This document shows positions 35,698-44,286 of a stretch of 50,337 nucleotides of DNA, one piece after another. The DNA is taken from NCBI GenBank assembly GCA_003162245.1, contig PMMM01000200.1, positions 4,221 to 54,557 on the forward strand. The letters run 5' to 3'. The first letter of the stretch is position 1. Each line of letters opens with the position of its first letter. A model generated the notes under the pieces. That model did not search any database. It worked only from the letters and a program-made list of their open reading frames with translations, and was not told the DNA's origin. The translations under genes and the position numbers were made by a program. Source of the stretch: Phycisphaerales bacterium. Lineage in GTDB: Bacteria; Planctomycetota; Phycisphaerae; UBA1845; Fen-1342.

Positions 35698-37158
35698 TCA
35701 GCCCTTGATCACGCCGAGGGGGCGCAGGCGGGCGACCTTCTTGGCGATGCCGGCGGCTTGGACGGCTTCGGCGACGAGTCCGACGTCCTTGTAGGCCTCC
35801 GGTTGTTCCTCGGCCAGACCGGTGCGCTCGCGGGCGCGGGCGACGACCCCGCGGGCGAGCAGTTCCTTGTCGATGAAGCGGCCTTTGGCGGCGCGGATGG
35901 CGGCGGAGCGGGACATGACGCGGCCGGCGCCGTGGCAGCAGCTTCCGAAGGTCTGCTCCATCGCGGCGGGCTGGCCGACCAGCACCCAACTTGAGCGGCC
36001 CATGTCGCCGGGGACGAGCACGGGCTGGCCGACGTGACGGTAGGCCTGGGGGACCTCCGGGTGGCCGGGTGGGAAGGCACGCGTGGCGCCCTTGCGGTGG
36101 ACGCACAACATGCGGCGCTGGCCCTCGACCTCGTAGGGCTCCATCTTGGCGATGTTGTGGGCGACGTCGTAGACGAGGCGCATGCCGAGCGACTCGGCCG
36201 AGCGCTTGAACAGCCCGGCAAACACCTCGCGGGCCAAGTAGGTCAGAATCTGGCGGTTCGCCCAGGCGAAGTTCGCGGCGGATCGCATGGCGCCGAGGTA
36301 GCGCTCTCCTTCGGGGGAATTGACCGGCGCGCAGACGAGCTGCCGGTCGGGCAGCTCGATGCCGTACTTCTGCGGGACGTGCCGCAGCTCCAGCAGGGCG
36401 TCGTCGCAGACCTGGTAGCCCAGGCCGCGCGAGCCGGAGTGAATCATGAGGGTGATTTGGCCGAGCGCTAGGCCGAACGCGGCGGCGGCTTGCAGGTCGG
36501 CGATCTCCTCGACCACCTGAACTTCGAGGAAGTGGTTGCCGCTGCCGAGCGTGCCGCATTGGTCTTCGCCACGCTCGAACGCGCGCTTCGAGACGAAGTC
36601 GGGGTTCGCATCGGGGAGGCTGCCGCCGGCTTCGGTCATCTCGAGGTCCGATGGCCAGCCGAAGCCCTCGCCGACGACGAAGCGCGAGCCCTCGGCCATG
36701 ATGCGGCGGAGTTGGCCGCGGTCGAACTTGATGCGTCCGCCGCGGCCGACGCCGCAGGGGACGGTGTCGAAGAGGTCGGTGACGATCTGCTGGATGCGGG
36801 GCTGGACTTCGGGGAGCGTGAGGTCGGTGCGGACGAGGCGGACGCCGCAGTTGATGTCGTAGCCGACTCCGCCGGGGCTGATGACGCCGTCACGCTCGGG
36901 GTCGGTGGCGGCGACGCCGCCGATGCAGAAGCCGTAGCCCCAGTGGATGTCGGGCATGGCGAGGGAGTGGGCGACGATGCCGGGGAGGCAGGCGACGTTA
37001 GCGACCTGCTCGAGCGATTTGTCGGTGCGGACGGTCTTCATCAGTTCGTCGCCGGCGTAGATCAGGCCGTCGACGCGCATTTGCGGCTTGTAGGATTTCG
37101 GAATACGCCAGCGGGAGGCGTCGACGCGCTCCAGCGGGCCTGTATAGGCGTCGGACAT
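35698..37158 (-). CDS. rtcB: RNA-splicing ligase RtcB (GTP-dependent)
   Basis: 486 residues, GAGGAGGCCGCC before ATG 37158. All signature motifs are present: GGVGYDINCGVR (metal-binding D101 and C104), GSGNHFLE (H209), IHSGSRGLG (H240), DVAHN (H334), CVHRKGATRAF, and SCCHGAGRVMSR with H409 at the position of the guanylylated histidine. RtcB joins 2',3'-cyclic phosphate or 3'-phosphate RNA ends to 5'-OH ends using GTP and Mn2+, in tRNA splicing or RNA repair. No tRNA intron context is seen here. Its activator archease is encoded about 2.1 kb away on the same strand (39249), separated by two plus-strand genes. Confidence 0.95.
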   Translation of the reverse strand: MSDAYTGPLERVDASRWRIPKSYKPQMRVDGLIYAGDELMKTVRTDKSLEQVANVACLPGIVAHSLAMPDIHWGYGFCIGGVAATDPERDGVISPGGVGYDINCGVRLVRTDLTLPEVQPRIQQIVTDLFDTVPCGVGRGGRIKFDRGQLRRIMAEGSRFVVGEGFGWPSDLEMTEAGGSLPDANPDFVSKRAFERGEDQCGTLGSGNHFLEVQVVEEIADLQAAAAFGLALGQITLMIHSGSRGLGYQVCDDALLELRHVPQKYGIELPDRQLVCAPVNSPEGERYLGAMRSAANFAWANRQILTYLAREVFAGLFKRSAESLGMRLVYDVAHNIAKMEPYEVEGQRRMLCVHRKGATRAFPPGHPEVPQAYRHVGQPVLVPGDMGRSSWVLVGQPAAMEQTFGSCCHGAGRVMSRSAAIRAAKGRFIDKELLARGVVARARERTGLAEEQPEAYKDVGLVAEAVQAAGIAKKVARLRPLGVIKG

Positions 37159-37303
37159 GGCGGCCTCCTCATGACGATGAGGGTTCAGCTTGCGAGGTTC
37201 GGGCTTCAGCCCGCAACGCCTGGTTTACTTTAGACGAAAAGCGGCCCGCCGTCCGTCATAATGGGGAGCGGACATCGAGGCCGGCCGATCGGGATGGACG
37301 CGG

Positions 37304-37843
37304 ATGGATGACCAGGACCTGGCTCGGAGGCTGCAGGGTGGCGACGCGAGCGCGTTGCGCGCGATCTACGAGGCGCACAAGGACCACCTGCTCACGGTGG
37401 CGACGTGCCTGCTGCTGGATCGCGGTCTGGCCGAGGATGCCTTGCACGACGCGTTCGTGGGGTTCGCCGGCCAGGCGCGCACGGTTCGCGTCCGCGGCAG
37501 CCTGCGGGCGTACCTGGCGGCGTGTGTGGCCAACCGGGCACGCGACGAGCTGCGGCGGAGACCGCGCGAGCGAAGCCCGGCTCCCGAGGTCGAAGAGACC
37601 GTTAGCCCGGCACCCAGCCCGTTGGAGATGGCCAGCGACTGCGAAGAGGCCAACCGGCTGCGGGTGGCTTTGGCTGAGCTGCCGTACGAGCAGCGTGAGG
37701 CCGTGGTTCTGCACGTGCAGGCGGAGATGACGTTCGGCGAAGTGGCGGACCAGCAGGCGGTCTCGATCAACACGGCCCAGAGCCGTTACCGGTACGGAAT
37801 CGACAAACTGCGGTCGCTTTTGAAAGCAGGAGCTCCCCAATGA
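37304..37843 (+). CDS. ECF-family RNA polymerase sigma factor
   Basis: 179 residues. Region 2 covers about 10-80 (LRAIYEAHKDHLLTVATCLL, EDALHDAFVGFAGQA). A short Pro-rich linker follows. Region 4 covers about 120-175 (LAELPYEQREAVVLHVQAEM, FGEVADQQAVSINTAQSRYR) with the recognition helix. It is the typical minimal ECF sigma without sigma 3. Its stop overlaps the start of the next gene by ATGA, so sigma and the membrane protein are co-produced, as for sigma/anti-sigma pairs. It is divergent from rtcB across 145 bases, which leaves open control of rtcB by this sigma. Confidence 0.88.
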   Translation: MDDQDLARRLQGGDASALRAIYEAHKDHLLTVATCLLLDRGLAEDALHDAFVGFAGQARTVRVRGSLRAYLAACVANRARDELRRRPRERSPAPEVEETVSPAPSPLEMASDCEEANRLRVALAELPYEQREAVVLHVQAEMTFGEVADQQAVSINTAQSRYRYGIDKLRSLLKAGAPQ

Positions 37844-39096
37844 AGCCCGCAGATGACGTAGAGCGTTCGATCAAGGACCTGCGAATGAAAACCACTGCCG
37901 AGCTCGACGGACGCATCCTCACGGATGCCCTGGCGGCCCTGGAGCAATCCGGCCGGGCCGCGTCCGAAACGGAGCCGGCGGTGCCTTTCGGCGGGCGCGT
38001 GATACCCATCGCGCGCCGGCCGCTATGGAGAGCAATCATGACCAGCAAATGGAGTAAATACGGTGCCGCGGCGGCGGCGATCGTGATCGCGGTGACTGCC
38101 ACGGTAACCGCCCTGCATCAGTCGGCCAGGCCGGCGTACGCCCTGGAGCAGACCATCGAGGCGAACCGCGGCGTGCGGTATATCCACATCCGGTTCGGCC
38201 CGCCTCACGCGGTGCTAAGCGAGACGTGGGCGCAGATCGGCGAGAATGGCGAAGTGCTGCGGCTCAAGATGGACTTGGCGCACACGGAAGATGGCCCCAA
38301 GGTCGTCGTCTGGCAAGGCGACATGGCCGAGGTTTGGTTCAAGGACAAGCGGATCATCGGCGTGGATCGCGATCCTAACACAGCGGCCGGATTCCCCGAC
38401 ATGCTGAACAAGTTTGAACCCCGCCGCGTGGTCGAGGAGTTGTACCAGGCGCAGGCCGCGGGGCGCGTCAGCGTGGAGACCAAGATGCCGAGCGGCAGCG
38501 GTGAGCCGATCACGCTGACAGCCACGTCGCTGCCCAAACCCGGGCGACGCAGCGTGTACCTGATCGACCCGCAGAGCAAGCTGCTGCAGCGGAGGGTGGG
38601 ATACGCGTGGGATGGCCAGCAGTACCGGGAGGAGTCACGCTGGGACTTCCTGGACTACAACCAGGAGCCCGCGGGGGACACGTTCACCCTCGGGGCGCCG
38701 GCGGACACCGTGCGGATTGACGCGACCACGCAGGTGATCGGCCTGCCGAAGGGGGACCTGTCTGACGAGCAGATCACGGTCCAGCTCGCGCGTGAGTTCT
38801 TCGAAGCCCTGATCGCAAACGACTACGGCAAGGCCGGGCAACTGCTGAGCGGGCTGCCCGCGAGCAGGGTACCTGAGATACTCGAGCAGCTCGGGTGGGG
38901 GGGGATGAAGTTCGTGCGGATCGTGTCGATCGGCGAGCCGCGGCCACAACCGGTCCCCGGCGTCGGCGGGACGGAAGTGGTCTGCCAGGTCGAAGTCGAG
39001 GTGGACGGCGTCAAGGCGATCAAGAGCTTTACGCTGGCCATGCGGCCGGCGTCGATGAGCCAGCCGGACCGGTGGGCGATCCACGGCGGAGAGTGA
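37840..39096 (+). CDS. Single-pass membrane protein coupled to the ECF sigma (possible anti-sigma)
   Basis: 418 residues. A soluble N-terminal part (1-66) with the helix DDVERSIKDLRMKTTAELDG could bind the sigma factor. One membrane segment follows (about 75-92, YGAAAAAIVIAVTATVTAL). The large periplasmic part (95-418) begins ALEQTIEANRGVRYIHIRF and contains the WQGDMAEVWFKDKR and YLIDPQSKLLQRR patterns of LolA/outer-membrane-lipoprotein-sorting-like domains, a layout common behind ECF sigma genes in planctomycetes. It lacks a clear HxxxCxxC zinc motif, so it is not a ZAS anti-sigma. Regulation of the upstream sigma is inferred from the ATGA coupling and the topology. Confidence 0.75.
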   Translation: MKPADDVERSIKDLRMKTTAELDGRILTDALAALEQSGRAASETEPAVPFGGRVIPIARRPLWRAIMTSKWSKYGAAAAAIVIAVTATVTALHQSARPAYALEQTIEANRGVRYIHIRFGPPHAVLSETWAQIGENGEVLRLKMDLAHTEDGPKVVVWQGDMAEVWFKDKRIIGVDRDPNTAAGFPDMLNKFEPRRVVEELYQAQAAGRVSVETKMPSGSGEPITLTATSLPKPGRRSVYLIDPQSKLLQRRVGYAWDGQQYREESRWDFLDYNQEPAGDTFTLGAPADTVRIDATTQVIGLPKGDLSDEQITVQLAREFFEALIANDYGKAGQLLSGLPASRVPEILEQLGWGGMKFVRIVSIGEPRPQPVPGVGGTEVVCQVEVEVDGVKAIKSFTLAMRPASMSQPDRWAIHGGE

Positions 39097-39248
39097 AGCG
39101 GGAACGGAAAGCGGGGAGGTGCCTAGTTCTTGGAGCAGGTCGTCGGGCAAGGCGGCCTGCTCTTGTCTTTGGCAGGAACGCGGGCTGGAGCGGGACAAGC
39201 GTGGGCTCGGTCACCCCAGGTCTTCGGGGCGAGCGTTGGCGGGTGATC

Positions 39249-39668
39249 CTAGATGTCCACGATGAACGTGGCCTCGAGGCCGCCGTTGACCGGGCGGATC
39301 GCTAGCGCGTGGTACGTGACCGCTTTCACCTCGCGCTGCAGGACGCTACGCGGCGCGTCGACCGGCTGTGCACCCGCCGTGACGCACAGGCGCTGCGCGG
39401 TGAACTCCGCCACGCTTAGGCCAGTCAGCCGGCGGTGCTCCGTATCGAACAGGAGCAGGACCTCGGCGAGGTAATCGCGTAGAAGCAGGGAGGTGTCGTC
39501 GCCGGCCGCTTCGAAACGCCAGGGGTGCGAATCACCGGCGGCGACGACATCGCCAATAACGGCGTACAGGCCCTCGGTGGACGGCGCAATCAGGGTGGCC
39601 AGCGAGGGCGCGAAGGCGCGGATGCCGATGTCGGCGGTGTGGTCGAAGAGTTCGTAGCGCGGGGTCAT
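39249..39668 (-). CDS. Archease, RtcB activator
   Basis: 139 residues. The N-terminus YELFDHTADIGIRAFAPS carries the conserved DHTADIG metal-binding motif, and the C-terminus has KAVTYHALAI and EATFIVDI, both hallmarks of archease. Length is normal (about 140). Archease speeds guanylylation of RtcB and lets it turn over many times. The rtcB gene is in this window at 35698-37158 on the same strand but not contiguous, so the pair is functionally linked without being one transcript. I see no frame damage. Confidence 0.9.
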   Translation of the reverse strand: MTPRYELFDHTADIGIRAFAPSLATLIAPSTEGLYAVIGDVVAAGDSHPWRFEAAGDDTSLLLRDYLAEVLLLFDTEHRRLTGLSVAEFTAQRLCVTAGAQPVDAPRSVLQREVKAVTYHALAIRPVNGGLEATFIVDI

Positions 39669-39702
39669 CGTGTGGCAGCCCGTGCTGTACGTTCAGGGCC
39701 GG

Positions 39703-39724
39703 CCCTGCTCAAGAGCAGTGGCAC
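39703..39724. repeat. Interspersed palindrome, copy 2
   Basis: cCCTGCTCAAGAGCAGTGGCAC upstream of archease, 36 bases from its start on the opposite side. It is related to copies at 17549, 39741 and 50309. Confidence 0.6.
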
Positions 39725-39740
39725 ACCCGTATTCGCCAGC

Positions 39741-39764
39741 GGCACTGCTCAAGAGCGGCGGCAC
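39741..39764. repeat. Interspersed palindrome, copy 3
   Basis: ggCACTGCTCAAGAGCGGCG followed by gcac, in tandem with copy 2 at a 38-base offset. The right arm has one substitution in the palindrome. It lies just beyond the 3' end of the bacterioferritin gene. Confidence 0.55.
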
Positions 39765-39785
39765 AAGCGCTCGTCGCGTGCGAAG

Positions 39786-40256
39786 CTACTCCCTGGTTTG
39801 GATCGCCAGGTACTGCTCGATGCCCATCTGCTTGATCTGGTCCTGCTGCTCCTCGATCCAGTCGATATGGGCGTCTTCGTCCTTGGCGACGCCCTGAAGG
39901 AAGTCGCGCGTGACGGTGTCGTCGACCTTGTCAGCCAGGTGGACCGCCGCGTTGTACGCCGCGATCGCAGTCATCTCGGCCTTCAGGTCGTTGGCGAGCT
40001 GTTTGGCGACGTCGGCGCCGATGTTGATCTTGTTGAGCTTGTCAACGCGCGGCGTGCCCTCGAGGAAGAGCAGGCGTGTAATGAGCTTCTCCGCGTGCTT
40101 CATCTCCTGGATGGCCCGCTGCTCGATCTTCTTGTGCAGCCGCTCGTACCCCCAGTTGGCGCACATCTCGGAGTGGACCATGTATTGGTTGATCGCGGTC
40201 AACTCGTCGGCCAGCAGCGCGTTGAGGGTAGCCAGGAGCTTCTCGTTGCCTTTCAT
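39786..40256 (-). CDS. bfr: Bacterioferritin
   Basis: 156 residues from ATG 40256 (CGGAGTC upstream; the frame extends to 40331 without support). The ferroxidase residues are all in place: E18, E51, H54, E94, E127, H130. Met52, the heme ligand, is also present (IQEMKHAE), so this is a heme-type Bfr that stores iron as a 24-mer and oxidises Fe(II). It stands alone, without a neighbouring ferredoxin (Bfd). Family identity is firm; the exact role (storage or peroxide defence) is not visible. Confidence 0.93.
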   Translation of the reverse strand: MKGNEKLLATLNALLADELTAINQYMVHSEMCANWGYERLHKKIEQRAIQEMKHAEKLITRLLFLEGTPRVDKLNKINIGADVAKQLANDLKAEMTAIAAYNAAVHLADKVDDTVTRDFLQGVAKDEDAHIDWIEEQQDQIKQMGIEQYLAIQTRE

Positions 40257-40376
40257 CGTTGTGACTCCGGTTGCGGTTCCCGAGCACGAAACTAGCGCGT
40301 GAGTGTAGTGCTCGGCCGCGTGGCCGTCCATAGCAGCCGCGGCAGCTCGCGCGCGGAGGCGCCTGCAGGAAAGAAG

Positions 40377-41060
40377 CTACTGGGCCGCGGGCGGGCCCTT
40401 CGTGACCGGGTGGGCGGAGGCGTTCTTGGCCGCAAGTTGTGCGGCGATGGCCGGGAGCAATGCGTCTTTGCGCACGTTAATTTTGTCCGCGACGATCAGC
40501 CCGGTGTCCGCGTCGACGAGGAACGACATCGGAACCTTGGTGGCACGATAGAGACCGGCCAGCCGGGGCGCATCCTGGAACGCAACCGGCCAGACGATGT
40601 TCTGCTGCTTCATGAAGTCGACGGCCTTCTCAGCGGTCATGTCGCCGCGCCCACCCTCGTTGAGTACGCCGATCATTTCGAGGCCATCGGCATGGTACTT
40701 GTCGTAGGCGGCCCGCCAGAATTGGATCTCGTTGCGGCAGTGCGGGCACCAGGTGGCCCAGAAGCTGACCAGCACCAGTTTGCCGCGGTAATCCTGCGGG
40801 AAACGGAGCGTCGCACCCGCAAGCGTCGTCGCGGAAAAGCCCTGCGCCTTAACCGGCTGAGTGGCCGCCGGAGGCGAGGCATTCGCGCTCGATGCGCGCG
40901 ACGGGGTGGCAGGGGCTGGGGGTGTCGCGGGCTGAGAAGCTTCCGTCTCTGACGTGGCCATGCTCGCGGCCGCCGGCCGGGACGCTTGCACGCAACTGGA
41001 GGCGATGCCGATGACCCCGCTTAAGGCCGTAATCAGGGCGATACGCCGACAAAGATGCAT
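40377..41060 (-). CDS. TlpA/ResA-like exported thioredoxin
   Basis: 227 residues from ATG 41060 (GTG one codon earlier is also possible; CGGAG upstream). The N-terminal signal ends GIASSC, so it may be a lipoprotein lipidated at C23. A Pro/Ala-rich tether follows (25-70). The thioredoxin fold spans about 75-205 with SFWATWCPHC (C105, C108) and the cis-Pro segment KVPMSFLVD. It is expected to reduce disulfides outside the cytoplasmic membrane, for example in cytochrome c maturation or protein quality control. The many Cys-rich exported proteins of this window could be substrates; that is an inference. Confidence 0.85.
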   Translation of the reverse strand: MHLCRRIALITALSGVIGIASSCVQASRPAAASMATSETEASQPATPPAPATPSRASSANASPPAATQPVKAQGFSATTLAGATLRFPQDYRGKLVLVSFWATWCPHCRNEIQFWRAAYDKYHADGLEMIGVLNEGGRGDMTAEKAVDFMKQQNIVWPVAFQDAPRLAGLYRATKVPMSFLVDADTGLIVADKINVRKDALLPAIAAQLAAKNASAHPVTKGPPAAQ

Positions 41061-41421
41061 CACGGAACTCCGTTTCTATGGGGCTCGCCCGTGTCGCTGC
41101 TCGGGACGGCTTGGCCCGGCCGGTCGTGGCTGTGGGGATTATAGCGTGGCTCACGGGGCGCCCCGCAAGCCGGCGGCACGAAACGGGGTTGTTGTGGAAT
41201 GGCAAGAGCACAGCGAGAATATGCGCAACCAGTAACCCTGGACACCGTGCGCCAGTGACGCCCCGCACACGATTCCGCCCGCGGGCGGAGGGATCGATAC
41301 GCTTCGGTGACACGCGGGCGCCACGCGCAGATGCCCGGTGCGCCCGGCTAGATGGGCCTAGCGGAGGCCGACCGTCAGATCGTCGACGTCAGTAATGACT
41401 TCGATCACGGGACGACCCTCA
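41061..41421. other. Intergenic region, little seen
   Basis: No coding frame is supported. A perfect GC palindrome CCGCCCGCGGGCGG lies at 41275-41288. The left part must contain the tlpA-like promoter. Confidence 0.3.
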
Positions 41422-41490
41422 CTAGCACGTGACGATGTCGATAAAGGCAACGAAGAGCCAGTTTACCACAATGGTCATCAAGCTGAACAT
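41422..41490 (-). CDS. Candidate 22-residue membrane microprotein
   Basis: MFSLMTIVVNWLFVAFIDIV followed by TC and a TAG stop. ATG 41490 is preceded by a near-ideal AAAGGAG with eight-base spacing, which is the main evidence. The product is one hydrophobic helix with an Asp near the end. It is too short for homology arguments and could be a chance frame, but the ribosome site is better than those of many large genes here. It lies alone between the tlpA-like gene and the kinase gene, on the minus strand. Confidence 0.35.
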   Translation of the reverse strand: MFSLMTIVVNWLFVAFIDIVTC

Positions 41491-41800
41491 CCTCAGACTC
41501 CTTTCGCGTTGGCTGGTTAAACCCATGCTGCGGCCACCCGTGCGGAGCGTGCCGCAAACATGGACCGTAGCATTGACAGGCCCGCGTAAAACCTGCGCCA
41601 CGGTCTTCCAAACTGTCAGTCTGCGCCCGCTTGGACGCAACGATTCCGCGAATTGTCTTTTGATAAGGACAGTAGCACTCGCTCGATATATGTAGAATGT
41701 GCCGATAACAAGTCAGTGTCAAGGGCCGCTGCGATATTCTTATGGCCCGTGGGCAGATTTTTGGGGACGCGCCCCAGGCGGCGGCGGCCGAAGGCGACGC
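41491..41800. other. Leader and promoter region of the kinase gene
   Basis: Less GC-rich than the surroundings from about 41600 to 41740. TTGATA at 41660-41665 and GATATA at 41685-41690 (spacing 19) are a possible sigma-70 promoter toward the kinase. On the minus strand the same region would drive the 22-residue frame. No gene is seen. Confidence 0.3.
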
Positions 41801-44239
41801 ATGAAGGACGGCGGCGATAAGAGCAGTTGCGGACACTGCGGGCGAGGAGACCCGCTGCAGGTCGTCGGGGAGCGGCTGCTGCGCTGCGCGGCGTGCGGAT
41901 TCGTTTTTCCGCAACCAATTACGAATTATGGACTTACAGACGCGCGCGACCGGCAGCGGGTCGCCGCGCTCGCTCCGGAGGGCCTGCTCCGGGGGAAGTA
42001 CCGCCTCGTCGCCCGGATTGGGGAGGGGGCGCACGGCGTGAGCTACCTGGCGGAGCACGAGTACTTGAGCCACCCCTGCGTGGTCAAGATTCTGCCCTAC
42101 CGGGCGGGGGAGGCCTCCGATGCCGCCGTGATGCGGCTCAAGAGCGAAGCGCGGGCGGGCTTTCGCGTCAACGATCCGCACGTGGTGCGGGTGCTGGACT
42201 GCGACGCGTACCGCGGAAACTGGTACTTCGTGATGGAGTACGTGGCCGGGGGCGACCTGTCGCTGGTGGTACGGCATGAGATCCGGCTGTGCTGGCAGCA
42301 GGCCCTGCAAGTGGGCGTGGACGCGGCCCGCGGGCTGACGGCGATCCATGGCGCGGGCCTCGTGCACCGAGACGTCAAACCCAGCAACTTGATCCTGGGG
42401 GTGGATGGCCAAGTGCGGGTGGCCGACCTGGGCGTGGCGGGGCTTGCGCACGAGCACGTGGACAATGGAGACAGGGGCCACGCGGAAGCCGTCGGTACAC
42501 TCGCGTATGCTGCCCCCGAGACCCTCTTGTCCGGCGTGGCGGCGGGAGCAAGCGCCGACCTGTACGCCCTGGGGGCGACCCTGTATCACCTCATAACCGG
42601 AAGCCTGCCGCACCGCAGCACGCAGGTTTTTCAGCGGCTGATCGACCTGCAATGTCGCCCCGTGAGCTGGCCAGCGGACGCGCCGGCGGACGTCCCCGAC
42701 TGGTTGGTCGCGGCGATTTTGCGGCTGCTGGCGATCGAGCCGGAGCAGCGGCCGGAGTCGACGATTGCGCTGATCGAAAGCCTGAGTTTGCCGACGGGGG
42801 CCGTGCAGGTGAGTGCCCCCGCGCCGCCGCTCGAGACGCTGGAGGCGCGCGGCGTCGGTGTGCTGCCGTTCGAGAAGGAGCGGGGGTCGCCGGACGACGA
42901 TTGGCTGGGGTATGCGCTGGCGAACTTCCTGTCGCGGGCGCTGGCGGAGATGCCGGGGGTATACGTGGCTGACCAGGACGGTCTGACGGCGTTGCTGGCG
43001 CGGATGCCGGGCGGCGAGCCTGCGGGCCGGCACGAGCAACTGCTGCGTGCCGGGCGTATGGTGGGTGCCGGCACGATTGTGACCGGTAACTTTCGGCGGG
43101 CTGGCGACCGACTGGACGTGGGGATCGAGGCGCACCGCAGCGGCGCTGCCGGGAGCCGAACCGTGGCGCAAGTGGAGGGACGTCTGAGCGATCTGACGGG
43201 GCTGGAGCAGGAGCTGCTGCGGCGGCTCGTGATGGGGTTGGGGATTCCGCTGCGAGGGGGCGAGGTGGCGCCCGCCGCGCCGCGCAGGCCGGCGCTGGCG
43301 GCACGAGAGAAGCTGGTCTTGGCGCGTCGGGCATATCTCGGCGGGGTCTACGACCGGGCGATCGCGCTGGCCCAGGAGGCGGTGGAGCTGGATCCGCAGT
43401 TTGCGGAAGCGATTGGGCTCATCGGGGTGTGTTGCGGGCGGCTGGGGCGGTACGAAGAGGCGGCCGAGCACCATCGGCGTCAAGAAGCGTTGGCAGAGGA
43501 GTTTGGGGATGGACGACTGCGGATCGAGGCGCTCGCGAACCTGGGCGTGATGTACTACTTCCGCGGGGACTATGAAGCGGCGGAGCCGCACTACGCACGG
43601 GCGGCCGAGACGGCGCGCGAGCTGGGTCTGGCGGTGGAGGAGGCGCAAATCTGCAACAATTTGGGGTTTGTGCTGTTTCGTCGGGGCCGATTGGCGGAGG
43701 CGGAGGGGGCCTTCCTGCGGGCGATCGAAACACACCGGGCGTACGGTGGGCTGACGGCGCTGGTCGGGCCGTACAGCGGGCTGGGCAACGTGCTGGTTGA
43801 ACAGGGGCGTTACGCAGAGGCACGCACATATTATCGGCGTGCGTTGGCGCTAGCGGAGGAAATCGGGGACCGGACGATCGTGGGCACGACGCACATGCAC
43901 CTGGGCCGCTGTGCCGCGCTGGAAGAGCGCTTTGCGGAGGCCAAGCACGAGTTTACAATGGCGCTGAACGCGCTCGAGGAGACGAGGTTCTGGAACGGAC
44001 TGGCGCGCGTCTACGAGTACATTGCCGATCTGCACATGCGGCTCGGCAATCACGACGAAGTCATCCGCTGTGCCGACAAGCGCATCGAACTGGCACGGCA
44101 ACACTCCAATCTGCGGATCGAATCGGCGGCGTGGATGCAAAAGGCCGAGTCGTTGAAGCGCGCGGGGCGAGCGGAAGAAGCGGCGGCCTGTCTGGCGCGC
44201 GGGAGTAGCGCAGAGCAGGCGGCGGCGGCGAAGCCGTAG
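41801..44239 (+). CDS. Zinc-ribbon Ser/Thr protein kinase with TolB/FlgO-like domain and TPRs
   Basis: 812 residues from ATG 41801. The N-terminal zinc ribbon uses C10-x2-C13 ... C29-x2-C32. The Hanks-type kinase (about 67-340) has G-loop IGEGAHG, K96, E115, HRDVKPSN (D191), DLG at 209-211 replacing DFG, and AAPE; it is expected to be active. A region at about 345-480 starts GVGVLPFEKERG and looks like a TolB/FlgO-like alpha/beta domain. From about 500 to 800 there are at least six TPRs (YDRAIALAQEAVELDPQFAE, RYEEAAEHHRRQEALAEEFG). No transmembrane segment, so a cytoplasmic hub binding partners through its TPRs. The hybrid histidine kinase follows after 47 bases on the same strand. Confidence 0.9.
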   Translation: MKDGGDKSSCGHCGRGDPLQVVGERLLRCAACGFVFPQPITNYGLTDARDRQRVAALAPEGLLRGKYRLVARIGEGAHGVSYLAEHEYLSHPCVVKILPYRAGEASDAAVMRLKSEARAGFRVNDPHVVRVLDCDAYRGNWYFVMEYVAGGDLSLVVRHEIRLCWQQALQVGVDAARGLTAIHGAGLVHRDVKPSNLILGVDGQVRVADLGVAGLAHEHVDNGDRGHAEAVGTLAYAAPETLLSGVAAGASADLYALGATLYHLITGSLPHRSTQVFQRLIDLQCRPVSWPADAPADVPDWLVAAILRLLAIEPEQRPESTIALIESLSLPTGAVQVSAPAPPLETLEARGVGVLPFEKERGSPDDDWLGYALANFLSRALAEMPGVYVADQDGLTALLARMPGGEPAGRHEQLLRAGRMVGAGTIVTGNFRRAGDRLDVGIEAHRSGAAGSRTVAQVEGRLSDLTGLEQELLRRLVMGLGIPLRGGEVAPAAPRRPALAAREKLVLARRAYLGGVYDRAIALAQEAVELDPQFAEAIGLIGVCCGRLGRYEEAAEHHRRQEALAEEFGDGRLRIEALANLGVMYYFRGDYEAAEPHYARAAETARELGLAVEEAQICNNLGFVLFRRGRLAEAEGAFLRAIETHRAYGGLTALVGPYSGLGNVLVEQGRYAEARTYYRRALALAEEIGDRTIVGTTHMHLGRCAALEERFAEAKHEFTMALNALEETRFWNGLARVYEYIADLHMRLGNHDEVIRCADKRIELARQHSNLRIESAAWMQKAESLKRAGRAEEAAACLARGSSAEQAAAAKP

Positions 44240-44286
44240 GCGCGCTGCCGGACGGCGTACGAAGCGGACGAGGACGGAGAACCAGG

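Noticed and set aside
35698-39668. rtcB and archease as one operon
   Set aside because: Two plus-strand genes lie between them, so they cannot share one simple transcript.
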